From the NCBI GenBank assembly GCA_964427535.1, contig CAYRVF010000132.1:1-13771 (forward strand): DNA of 13,771 nt. Direction: 5' to 3'. Shown here one piece after another: positions 1 to 7,010 of this stretch. The notes below the pieces were generated by a model that searched no databases, was not told the DNA's origin, and saw nothing but the letters and a program-made list of their open reading frames with translations. Position 1 is the first letter of the stretch. Each line of letters starts with the position of its first letter. This DNA comes from CAYRVF01 sp964427535 (GTDB lineage: Bacteria; Chloroflexota; Ktedonobacteria; Ktedonobacterales; JADMIN01). The position numbers and the translations under genes were made by a program.

Positions 1-2327
1 CGTACAGTGACGGTAATGCGTCCCTCAAAGGTGAACTTCAGCGCGTTGGAGAGCAGATTGAGGACGATCTGCTCCCACATCTCACGGTCGATATAGACCG
101 GCTGTGGCAGGGACGCGAGGTCCGCGCACTCTACGTCCAGTCGCAGGCTCGCCCGTTCGATAGCAGAGCGGAACGTGCTGGCGAGGTTAGCCGTCAGCGC
201 GGATACGTCAGTCGGTTGGTAGGTCGCCTTCACACGCCCCGCTTCAATGCGCGAGAAATCGAGCAACGAGTTCACCAGCTTGTGCAGCCGCAGTCCTCCC
301 CGCTGGATCAGCTCCAGGCGCTCGCGCTGGCGGGGCGGCAGCGGCTCGTCGCGGTCTGCCAGCGCGTCCGCCGCGGGACCGAGCAGCAGCGTAAGCGGCG
401 TGCGGAACTCATGGCTGACATTGCTGAAGAAGGCGGTCTTGGCGCGGTCCAGCTCGGCCAGTAGCTCGGCCCGGCGTTGCTCGGTGACATCCTGCAGCAT
501 GGCGAGCCCCGCCGTCGCCCCAGCATAGCGGATGGGCACGATCTGCACCTGATAGGTATGACCGTTGTGGGCGATGTCGAACGCGACCGGTTCGCCGGAG
601 AGCGCTGTCTGATACTGCGGCGCCAGCGTCTCCGCCAGCTCAGGCGCGAAGATCTCCCAGACGCTCTTGCCCTCGACAGCGTCCTTGACGAGGCCAAAGT
701 CTGGTAACCCCTGCCCGTCAGCAAACAGATGCCGCAGGTCGGCGCCGAAGAGCAGCACAACGCCATGCGGGAGGTTGTTCACGACGGCGCGGTAGCGTTC
801 CTCGCTCGCGCGCAGCGCCTCCTCCGCCCGCTTGCGATCGGTAATGTCACGTCCGATAGATTGCACCTCGACGACCGCGCCACTCGCGTCGCGGATGGCG
901 TGGTCAAGCCACTGCTGCCAACCCGTGGTTCCATTGGGCAGCGTGACTTCATGTTCGTCTTCTGACGAGCCGGCTTTGCTTAGCAGCGCCGCAGTGTACT
1001 CCGCGTGATGCGCTCGCGCGGAGGGCTTCAGCATGTCGAGGAACTTCTTGCCGATGAGCTGCTCGCGCGGCTTCCTATAGTGCCGGCAGTACGCCGCGTT
1101 GACGTAGGTGAGGGTAGAATCGGGCAAGTAGCGGCAGATCATATCGGTCTGCGACTCCACGAGGTCGCGGTAACGCTCCTCACTCTGCGCGAGACGTCGC
1201 TGCGCGTGCTGGCGCTCTTTCATCAGGACGGCGAGGATCAACAGCGGCACCGAGATCGCGATGAAGAACAATTGTAGCGAGAACAGGTCTTCAGTGGTGG
1301 TGAGCGAGCTAAACGGCCCGCGTCGGTGGATGGCGAACATAATGGAGAGCAGCGTCAGCCCGCAGAGCGCCAAGCTTGTGCCACCCAGACCAAAGCGCGC
1401 GGCAGTCCACAGCAACAGGGGCAACGCGGCGTAGAGCAGAGCGGGCAACGCCGCTGGCAACGAGATGTAGCCGCCGAATGCCACGAGTCCGATGCCGAGG
1501 AGCCCGACCGCCACGAGGACGCCTTCGATTACCCGTGCGGCAGGCAGCGTCCGCAGCCAGGCGGTGAGCGCGCGTCGTGCGTCTGAGAGCCGCGCCGGGC
1601 CGCCATCCGCTGGTCCGTTAGACCGCCACGTCTGGCCCGCGATGCCCCACCCGACGATGAGCGCTGGAGCAAGCACGACCATGGTCAGGGCATCGGCGAG
1701 GAGCGTCTGGGCAAAATTCAGCCCGAGATGGGCGCCCCGCGTGGTGAGTTCCAGGACGGTCGCGAGCGTCACGGCCTCCGTGAACGCGGCCGCGCCTGCC
1801 CCGCCGAGCAGCACGATGATCAGCGTGCGGAGGGTATCCAGGCGAAGGGGGCGCTCTGTAAGCTGCTCCACACAGAGCGCGCCGACCAACGCCTGCACCC
1901 AGACGATGCCGTAGAAGAGCACGAGCGAGGCTGCGGGAGCCGAGACCATCCCCAGCTCAGCGATCATGTGGACAGGGAGCAGGGCGACGGCGTACAGCCA
2001 CCAGATGCGCCGAGGTGAGAGTAGCAGCGCAACGAAGAGCACAGCGCTCGGCGGCCACACAAAATACACCAGCGAGTTCGGGAAGTGCAGCACAAGGCCG
2101 ACCCGGGCGGCCAGATAGAAGACCACGCACACCAGCAGAACCGCCAGAGCATCGCCACGAGACGGCCTGACGACTGACGGGAAACGTGGCAAGTCCGGCC
2201 GCTCGTGCGAGGTTATAGGGTGTCTCATCGCGTCCCCCTCGGAAGGCAGCGGTTGCGTTCTCAAGCGTTCCAGGTGCCAGAGCGCCAGGGTCCTGGCTGT
2301 GCTGAGATGCGCGAGCAGCTCGCTCAT
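1..2327 (-). CDS. MASE1-PAS-PAS-HisKA sensor histidine kinase, C-terminus cut off by the window
   Basis: A membrane-bound two-component sensor kinase, read continuously on the minus strand for 775 codons. Order of parts: about 57 residues of cytoplasmic leader; a hydrophobic MASE1-type sensor region (about 58-375), with the typical FVWPPSAV near its start and RRGPF and LFSLQLFFIAI near its end; PAS 1 (about 382-500, starting SEERYRDLVES and ending IGRDITDRKRAEEAL); PAS 2 (about 507-615, ending LQDVTEQRR); then HisKA. The H-box is SNVSHEFRTPLTLLLGP, with the phospho-accepting His at residue 639. The N-box NLLSNALKFT starts near residue 757. The G boxes of the ATPase lie off the left edge. I chose the ATG at 2327 because AGGAGG lies 9 bases upstream. 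A second ATG at 2228 (residue 34) also has a purine-rich site, GAGGGGG, and either start leaves MASE1 whole. The ligand is unknown, and any response regulator would lie outside the window. Confidence 0.93.
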   Translation of the reverse strand, partial: MSELLAHLSTARTLALWHLERLRTQPLPSEGDAMRHPITSHERPDLPRFPSVVRPSRGDALAVLLVCVVFYLAARVGLVLHFPNSLVYFVWPPSAVLFVALLLSPRRIWWLYAVALLPVHMIAELGMVSAPAASLVLFYGIVWVQALVGALCVEQLTERPLRLDTLRTLIIVLLGGAGAAAFTEAVTLATVLELTTRGAHLGLNFAQTLLADALTMVVLAPALIVGWGIAGQTWRSNGPADGGPARLSDARRALTAWLRTLPAARVIEGVLVAVGLLGIGLVAFGGYISLPAALPALLYAALPLLLWTAARFGLGGTSLALCGLTLLSIMFAIHRRGPFSSLTTTEDLFSLQLFFIAISVPLLILAVLMKERQHAQRRLAQSEERYRDLVESQTDMICRYLPDSTLTYVNAAYCRHYRKPREQLIGKKFLDMLKPSARAHHAEYTAALLSKAGSSEDEHEVTLPNGTTGWQQWLDHAIRDASGAVVEVQSIGRDITDRKRAEEALRASEERYRAVVNNLPHGVVLLFGADLRHLFADGQGLPDFGLVKDAVEGKSVWEIFAPELAETLAPQYQTALSGEPVAFDIAHNGHTYQVQIVPIRYAGATAGLAMLQDVTEQRRAELLAELDRAKTAFFSNVSHEFRTPLTLLLGPAADALADRDEPLPPRQRERLELIQRGGLRLHKLVNSLLDFSRIEAGRVKATYQPTDVSALTANLASTFRSAIERASLRLDVECADLASLPQPVYIDREMWEQIVLNLLSNALKFTFEGRITVTV

Positions 2328-2940
2328 ATTCGTCTGCCTCCTCTTGATGCCATAGGCTCGACGATGTACCTCGCGGCGAGGGCGATATAGCCCGTCAGGT
2401 AGGTCTCTGGACTGTATGACTACGCACGCTGGTTAGAGACTGCGAGAGGAGATTGGTGATGTAGGGTAACTCCACGTGATCGCCAGTGTAGTGTGGCGAG
2501 ACGGCGAAGATGCGACAGCCCCCAAGGCCTCTCGTGGCCGCTTTCTGGTGACCTTCCGGAGGCGGCGACTTGTAAGAGATTGGGTGCTTCGGCGAGGCGC
2601 TCCGCCCGTACGCCGCTGTGGCCGCCAGACGGCGTGCTGCCCCAAGGCACGGCATGCGCACAACCGGCGCGGCATGCTGCATTAGAGTGTCCCTCGTTCG
2701 GGCATGTCAAGCAAGCTGAGCTGGCGCGGCGCCCTCTGGCGAACGCGCTCGACTTGAGGCGAGGTAGATCGCACCGCTTTAGGAGAGCCTGGAACTGGCC
2801 CCTGAGACACGCCCGGCGCAGGGCGCGAGCGTCACCACCGTCGCCTATCCTCAAGAAGGAGTGAGAGCGGGCGGCAAGCCGAGGCCCTACCCGAAGCGCA
2901 GACGCGGAAAAGGGGTGCGCTGCACCAGAAGGAGCAACTC
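2328..2940. other. Intergenic stretch of about 610 bases between divergent genes
   Basis: This lies between the divergently transcribed kinase and the DUF7144 gene, so it should hold both promoters. Open frames exist on both strands (for example 2420-2854 minus and 2493-2864 plus). Their translations are Arg-, Ala- and Pro-rich with no recognisable motif or ribosome site, as expected of chance frames in G+C-rich DNA. I see no tRNA-like cloverleaf, long repeat or clear -35/-10 pair. A small direct repeat of GGCATGC occurs near 2651-2675. Nothing here can be named with confidence. Confidence 0.6.
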
Positions 2941-3357
2941 ATGTCAGAGATGTCTCGTGCGCTGGGGCGGCGCCCTGGCTTGGTCACGTTCGCCGCAATC
3001 ATGATGTTCGTGCTCGCTGGGTTCGAGCTGACGTTCGCGCTGGTGGAGTTCTGGAATGCGACGTGGATCGCGTTTAGCGCGTATGGCTCGTTCGGCGGGC
3101 ACCTCTGGCTGTGGGGCATCCTCGACGCGCTCTTCGCGCTGGTCGCCTTCTATGCCGGAGCTGACCTGTTGCGCGGCGGCAGCTACGGGCAGATCGTGGG
3201 CATCCTGATAGCCGGCTTCAGTGCGATCCGCTGGTTTTTCTATCTGCCCGCGGCTCCCTGGATCGCCGCTGTCATCATCGCGGTCGACATCGTGATCATC
3301 TACGGCCTCATCGCGAATGCGGACTACTTCGCTGAGGCGAGCGCGCACACGATGTAA
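2941..3357 (+). CDS. DUF7144-type four-helix membrane protein
   Basis: A 138-residue integral membrane protein. It has hydrophobic segments at about 17-38, 54-76, 85-102 and 107-127. The layout, two helices then a LLRGGSYGQIVGILIAG stretch then a FLP/YLPAAPW turn before the last helix, matches what I know of the DUF7144 family, whose members share 'LLRG..WAR.VG...AG.SAI...FLPAYPW'. Function is unknown. The start is set by AAGGAG six bases before the ATG. It is the first gene of the plus-strand series, 105 bases ahead of the DUF6325 gene. The gap suggests that gene either has its own promoter or is only loosely coupled. Recognition of the family is from memory of its pattern; membrane character is direct from sequence. 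Confidence 0.8.
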   Translation: MSEMSRALGRRPGLVTFAAIMMFVLAGFELTFALVEFWNATWIAFSAYGSFGGHLWLWGILDALFALVAFYAGADLLRGGSYGQIVGILIAGFSAIRWFFYLPAAPWIAAVIIAVDIVIIYGLIANADYFAEASAHTM

Positions 3358-3462
3358 GCCAGTTGTGGCGTGGCGATCAAGCCTGTAGTCAGTCGGCGTC
3401 GATCCGTATAGGGCACACCATCAAGAGTGCCGGCGTTGGACTCGCATCACGGGAGGTGGAGC

Positions 3463-3906
3463 ATGACCATCGGGCCGCTGGAATACCTCGTCATCGAGTT
3501 TGAGGGAAACCACTTCACTGGTGAGATTCTGCCGGAGCTCAAGCGCTTGCGCGATACGGGCACCGTGCGCCTGGTCGACCTGGTCTTCATTCAGAAGGAC
3601 GCGCAGGGCAACCTGACCGAGCGCGAGCTGAGCGATCTCAGTTCGGAGGAGGCAGTGCCATTCGGCTCTGTCGCGGGCGACATGCTGCGTCTGCTCTCGC
3701 CTGAGGACATCGACGATATCGCCGAGACCGTGGCGCCGAACAGCTCAGTCGCGGTCGCATTGCTCGAACATCTGTGGGCCATCCACTTGAAGGAGACGAT
3801 CGCCAACGCGCAGGGCGTCGTGCTCAGCGAGGGGCTTGTGCCGATGGCCCAGGTCGAGGCGATGGATGCCGAGCTGGCGGCGCAACACGCCACCGTCCAG
3901 GGATAG
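3463..3906 (+). CDS. DUF6325 family protein
   Basis: A soluble-looking protein of 147 residues. Its opening (GPLEYLVIEFEGNHFTGEI, then VRLVDLVFIQKDAQGNL) and its later PNSSVAVALLEHLWA segment match the DUF6325 family, whose members have 'GP.EYLV..F....F.G.I.P.L..L...G..R..DL.F..KD..G'. The usual role is unknown. The start at 3463 is preferred to the in-frame ATG at 3427 because GGAGG lies just upstream and family members begin at this point (M-x-x-GP-x-EY). The last third is helical, with LVPMAQVEAMDAELAAQ. Its N-terminal half resembles that of the next gene, the DUF1269 protein, in the run of strand, helix and 'D-[LA]-V-[FY]-[IV]-x-KDA-x-G'. It ends with TAG. Confidence 0.85.
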   Translation: MTIGPLEYLVIEFEGNHFTGEILPELKRLRDTGTVRLVDLVFIQKDAQGNLTERELSDLSSEEAVPFGSVAGDMLRLLSPEDIDDIAETVAPNSSVAVALLEHLWAIHLKETIANAQGVVLSEGLVPMAQVEAMDAELAAQHATVQG

Positions 3907-4053
3907 CAGACGCTCGTCTCAGGGCTAGGGCCAGACTCACCTGCCGGCATGCGCGACACTCGCTCTTGAATCGCTCCCTGCGTAGGGGGCGCACAGAGTC
4001 TTCGCGGCATACACTTCGTACACGTCCACGGAGGACGGCACCCTCTCCACCAC

Positions 4054-4070
4054 CTTGAACGGAAATCAAG
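4054..4070 (+). other. Short inverted repeat ahead of the DUF1269 ribosome site
   Basis: CTTGA and TCAAG are separated by seven bases, just before the GAAGGAG ribosome site at about 4077-4083. It is only five pairs long, so it may be chance. The rest of 3907-4089 shows nothing I can name. Confidence 0.2.
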
Positions 4071-4089
4071 AGGAGCGAAGGAGCAGAGC

Positions 4090-4671
4090 ATGAGCAACCT
4101 GATCGTGGTCGAGTATCCCGATGAGTACCGAGCGGCTGAGGTGCTCGCGGCATTGCGCCGATTGAACAAAGAGTACCTGATCGATCTGGATGACGCGGTC
4201 TACGTCACAAAGGACGCGCGAGGCAAGATCAAGCTCCACCAGAACACGAGCTTGGCCGGGGCGGGGGCGGCATGGGGCGGCATGTGGGGGATGTTGATTG
4301 GGCTACTCTTCTTTGTGCCATTCCTCGGGTTGGCCATCGGCGCTGGCCTGGGCGCACTTTCGGGGAAGCTCTCGGATTACGGCATCGACGACCAGTTCGC
4401 CAAACAGGTCGCATCGGGCCTGCAGCCCCAGACCTCGGCGATCTTCATGCTCGTACGCAAGTCCACGCCTGACAAGGTGGTGCCAGAGTTGGCCCAATTC
4501 GGCGGCACGATTCTACAGACCTCGCTGCCCAAGGAGACCGAGGAGAAGCTACAGGACGCGCTGAATCGTGGCGGCGGGGAGCAGGTGGCAAAGGCGCAAG
4601 AGGTGGCCGAAGCGCAGCCCGTCACGGCGCCCGCGACGCCCGACACTGGCGCGACCGGCAGTCCGTCGTAG
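4090..4671 (+). CDS. DUF1269 family membrane protein with glycine-rich hairpin
   Basis: A protein of 193 residues that fits the DUF1269 family. Residues 1-50 form an alpha-beta module (SNLIVVEYPDEYRAAEVL, then DLDDAVYVTKDARGKIKL). Residues 56-94 are a glycine-rich hydrophobic hairpin with small-residue spacing (GAGAAWGGMWGML, then GLAIGAGLGALSGKL), a glycine-zipper-like membrane segment. Residues 95-148 form a second alpha-beta part, with SDYGIDDQFAKQVASGL and SAIFMLVRKS. The Ala/Pro/Thr-rich tail (about 165-193) looks disordered. The start is supported by GAAGGAG six bases before the ATG. Family function is unknown; membrane association is inferred from the hairpin. The stop codon lies inside a 10-base tandem repeat. 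Confidence 0.88.
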   Translation: MSNLIVVEYPDEYRAAEVLAALRRLNKEYLIDLDDAVYVTKDARGKIKLHQNTSLAGAGAAWGGMWGMLIGLLFFVPFLGLAIGAGLGALSGKLSDYGIDDQFAKQVASGLQPQTSAIFMLVRKSTPDKVVPELAQFGGTILQTSLPKETEEKLQDALNRGGGEQVAKAQEVAEAQPVTAPATPDTGATGSPS

Positions 4672-4680
4672 TCCGTCGTA
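4661..4680 (+). repeat. 10-base perfect tandem repeat over the DUF1269 stop codon
   Basis: GTCCGTCGTA occurs twice head to tail (4661-4670 and 4671-4680), followed by a partial third copy, GTCCGCGCGC. The TAG stop at 4669-4671 sits across the first junction. It looks like a recent slippage duplication. It does not change the protein, because translation ends in the first copy. Confidence 0.85.
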
Positions 4681-4719
4681 GTCCGCGCGCCCGCCTATGC
4701 GGGAATCAGCGAGGTCCTT

Positions 4720-4737
4720 CCGCTGACCTCTCAGCGG
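4720..4737 (+). terminator. Small hairpin after the DUF1269 gene
   Basis: CCGCTGA and TCAGCGG form a perfect seven-base-pair stem around a CCTC loop, about 50 bases after the DUF1269 stop. No T-run follows, so calling it a terminator is tentative. It could equally be a transcript-stabilising 3' structure. Confidence 0.35.
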
Positions 4738-4799
4738 ATCTGATTGAGTCGTCGTACACCCGATGTGCGGCGGACAGGGTTGATGAGGAGTGGTGGGTT

Positions 4800-4832
4800 A
4801 CAGCCACAGGAAGCTCGGCCTCCTGTGGCTGT
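4800..4832 (+). terminator. Perfect 12-base-pair hairpin between DUF1269 and PLD genes
   Basis: ACAGCCACAGGA (4800-4811) pairs perfectly with TCCTGTGGCTGT (4821-4832) around a nine-base loop. It lies about 110 bases before the PLD-like gene. There is no T-tract after it, so it may be a factor-dependent terminator, an element in the 5' leader of the PLD-like gene, or a protein site. A 10-base DNA palindrome (CGCGTACGCG, 4834-4843) follows almost at once. Confidence 0.5.
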
Positions 4833-4943
4833 TCGCGTACGCGCGGCGAGGCCGGGGCGCCAAACGGTGGGTGAGCAGGTATTCCGGTAAGACGATGAAC
4901 GGCGACCCCGCGGCGAGAATGGTTCGGAGGAAGGAGCACACCC

Positions 4944-6218
4944 ATGCAAGAGCGAGAGCAGCAGATGTCGGGACTGGTGTCTCGACTGCTACGCCGCCAT
5001 ATTCTCCTGCGTCTTCTCGCGGCGGCTGTCGGCGTGATGGTGGCGCTGCAAATCTCCACGGTCGCCGTGCTCACCGCCGTGGATACACGTCGCCGCCGCC
5101 GCGCCGCTCCCGCCACATTCCCACACAGTGAATTGCCTGAGATTTCCCTCGACGGCAATGCCTTCCGCATCTTCACCTATGGCCGCGATGTGTACGATGC
5201 GATGCTCGCGGCCATCGACGCCGCCACCGAGAGCATCTACTTCGAGACCTATATCTGGAAGGACGACGAGGCCGGACAGGAGTTCAAGGAGCACCTCATT
5301 CGCAAGGCCGAACAAGGCGTCGCCGTGTACGCTATCTTCGACATCTTCGGCAACCTGGTCGTGTCCCGCGAGTTCAAGCAATTCCCTCCCTCTGTCCACG
5401 TACTGGGCTACCGCGCGATTCGCCGCCCGCGCCACCTACTGATGCCGCGTCGCTATGCGCTCGACCACCGGAAGCTGCTCATCGTCGATGGCAAGGTCGC
5501 CTTCATCGGCGGATATAACATTGGGAGCCTCTATGCGACCGAGTGGCGCGACACGCACCTACGCATCAGTGGAGACGACGCGGCATTTCTCGCGCAGGCG
5601 TTCGTCGACTTCTGGAACCGGAATGCGCCGCAGGGCGATCACATCAACCGCCGGTATACGCGGCGCTACAACGCCGTCTTGGGCGTGCGCGGCAACGACG
5701 CGAGTCGCCTCACCTTCCCGATCCGCGACATGTATCTCAATGGCATCGACCTCGCCGACCGCACGATCCGGCTCACCAGCGCCTACTTCATTCCCGACCA
5801 CGTCCTGCTTGAGGCGCTTCAGGCCGCTGCTGCGCGCGGTGTAGACGTGCAGGTGCTCGTGCCGTGGACTTCGAACCATATCGTCGCCGATTGGGCGTCC
5901 CACGCCTACTTCACTGAGTGCTTGCGGGCAGGTGTGCGCATCTTCGGCTACCAGCACGCGATGATTCACGCCAAGACCTGCACCATCGACGGCCAGTTCA
6001 CGACCATCGGCACGGCGAACATCGATCGGCTCAGCTCGGTGGGCAACTACGAGATCAATGTGGTGATTTACAGCCCGGAAGTGGCGGGCCAGATGGACCG
6101 CATCTTCGAGGCCGACAAGTCGAACGCGTTCGAGTTGACGCTGGATCAATGGGTCGCCCGCCCCTTGTACGTCAAGGTCAGCGAACGGATCATCAAACCG
6201 CTGCGCTTCGTGTTGTAG
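4944..6218 (+). CDS. Phospholipase D-like / cardiolipin synthase-like membrane protein
   Basis: A 424-residue phospholipase D superfamily protein with two HKD catalytic motifs: HRKLLIVD (His175, Lys177, Asp182) followed by FIGGYNIGS, and HAKTCTID (His342, Lys344, Asp349) followed by IGTANIDRLS. The pair would form one active site that works through a phospho-histidine intermediate. By family the most likely role is phosphatidyl transfer, as in cardiolipin synthases, at the inner membrane. One hydrophobic anchor lies at about 20-46. A basic stretch (DTRRRRRAAP, 47-56) follows it, then the soluble catalytic part. The anchor resembles those of ClsB/ClsA-like proteins, but only one helix is seen. 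The start at 4944 has AAGGAG seven bases upstream; the ATG at 4965 has no such site. A phospholipase or nuclease role cannot be excluded from sequence. It ends with TAG. Confidence 0.88.
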   Translation: MQEREQQMSGLVSRLLRRHILLRLLAAAVGVMVALQISTVAVLTAVDTRRRRRAAPATFPHSELPEISLDGNAFRIFTYGRDVYDAMLAAIDAATESIYFETYIWKDDEAGQEFKEHLIRKAEQGVAVYAIFDIFGNLVVSREFKQFPPSVHVLGYRAIRRPRHLLMPRRYALDHRKLLIVDGKVAFIGGYNIGSLYATEWRDTHLRISGDDAAFLAQAFVDFWNRNAPQGDHINRRYTRRYNAVLGVRGNDASRLTFPIRDMYLNGIDLADRTIRLTSAYFIPDHVLLEALQAAAARGVDVQVLVPWTSNHIVADWASHAYFTECLRAGVRIFGYQHAMIHAKTCTIDGQFTTIGTANIDRLSSVGNYEINVVIYSPEVAGQMDRIFEADKSNAFELTLDQWVARPLYVKVSERIIKPLRFVL

Positions 6219-6297
6219 CGCCATGGAAGGGTGGCACGAGCGGCATCTCGCACCACAGTGGACAGGCGGCGTGACACCGCGAGAAGGAGCGCAGAGC

Positions 6298-6927
6298 GTG
6301 ACTCGAAGACCCGATTATACGAGCGACGAGTGGACGCTGCTCCAAATCGCGCCGGAGCTTATCGGGCTGCGGATGGTGACGGCGTCGTTCGGCGGCCCCA
6401 TCGGCAAGCTGCGAGCGTTTACCGCGCTGTCGGCGTGCCTCGCGCCCCGAGAGGCGCCCTCCCAGTTCGGGCGCAATGAGCTCGTGGCAGCCCTGCTCGA
6501 AGACCCGCGGATTCCGGACGGCGGACCGTTCGCGTACCTGGCGCATGGCGACCTGAGCGGGTTGATCGTGGCGCTGACGATGGCGCGAGTGCGTACGCTC
6601 GCCTGTTGCGAGCACGTCGCGCTGGTGCTCGAGCGGCGCAGCACGCGACCGGAGGCGGAGGGTGTGAAGCGCTGGTTGCTGTGGGTGGGCAGACATGTCG
6701 CGCAGGCGCCCGGCGATGGCTGGCTGAGGCTTAGCCTGGGGCACAAGCGGCGCGCTACGACAGAGAGGATGCTGAAGGAGATCGCGGCCGCGCTGCGGAT
6801 TTCGCCAGTAGAGCCGGTTCCCACAGGGGCCGAGCTCGAAGCGCTGCTGGGCCTGGCGCCGCGAGATGCTGGTCGCGTCGCCGACAACGATACGGGCCGG
6901 CCGAGGCCTGCGAGTGGAGACGGATAG
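6298..6927 (+). CDS. Conserved protein of unknown function (helical, 209 residues)
   Basis: I do not recognise a named family. The opening YTSDEWTLLQIAPELIGLRMV, then a mid-protein RSTRPEAEGVKRWLLWVGRHVAQA and a late ERMLKEIAAALRIS, recall small helical proteins seen from memory in Chloroflexota and actinobacteria ('EW..L..AP..VG' at the start and 'FK.WLL..A..VA.A' near the end). I would not assign a role. The tail from about 185 is Gly/Pro/Asp-rich and probably disordered. There is no signal peptide or clear membrane segment. The GTG start at 6298 is chosen because AAGGAG lies eight bases upstream. An in-frame ATG at 6223 has no ribosome site, and the 25 residues it would add look like non-coding sequence. 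It sits 79 bases after the PLD-like gene and 83 before the DUF2254 gene, so co-transcription is plausible. Confidence 0.75.
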   Translation: MTRRPDYTSDEWTLLQIAPELIGLRMVTASFGGPIGKLRAFTALSACLAPREAPSQFGRNELVAALLEDPRIPDGGPFAYLAHGDLSGLIVALTMARVRTLACCEHVALVLERRSTRPEAEGVKRWLLWVGRHVAQAPGDGWLRLSLGHKRRATTERMLKEIAAALRISPVEPVPTGAELEALLGLAPRDAGRVADNDTGRPRPASGDG

Positions 6928-7010
6928 AGTGTTTGTTGTCCATCGCCTGCCCGCACGAGTCCATGATGCATCCACTTCGCGGCAAGACGAGTGTCGAGGG
7001 AGCGCGAGCC

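Noticed and set aside
308..766. A 152-codon minus-strand frame
   Set aside because: It is out of frame with the sensor kinase, whose PAS and HisKA motifs read cleanly across the same bases.
2395..2864. Several overlapping frames of 80-144 codons on both strands in the left intergenic stretch
   Set aside because: Translations are Arg/Ala/Pro/Ser-rich with no motifs, no convincing ribosome sites and several mutually overlapping frames, as expected by chance in G+C-rich DNA.
4834..4843. The 10-base palindrome on its own as a regulatory site
   Set aside because: CGCGTACGCG is easily found by chance in this composition; I keep it only as part of the hairpin observation.
6223..6297. N-terminal extension of the 209-residue protein from the ATG at 6223
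   Set aside because: There is no ribosome site before it, while the GTG at 6298 has a good one and begins the protein-like part.
6933..7010. TTG start for the DUF2254 gene
   Set aside because: There is no ribosome site, and the extra 26 residues are unlike the family; the ATG at 7011 follows GAGGGAG.
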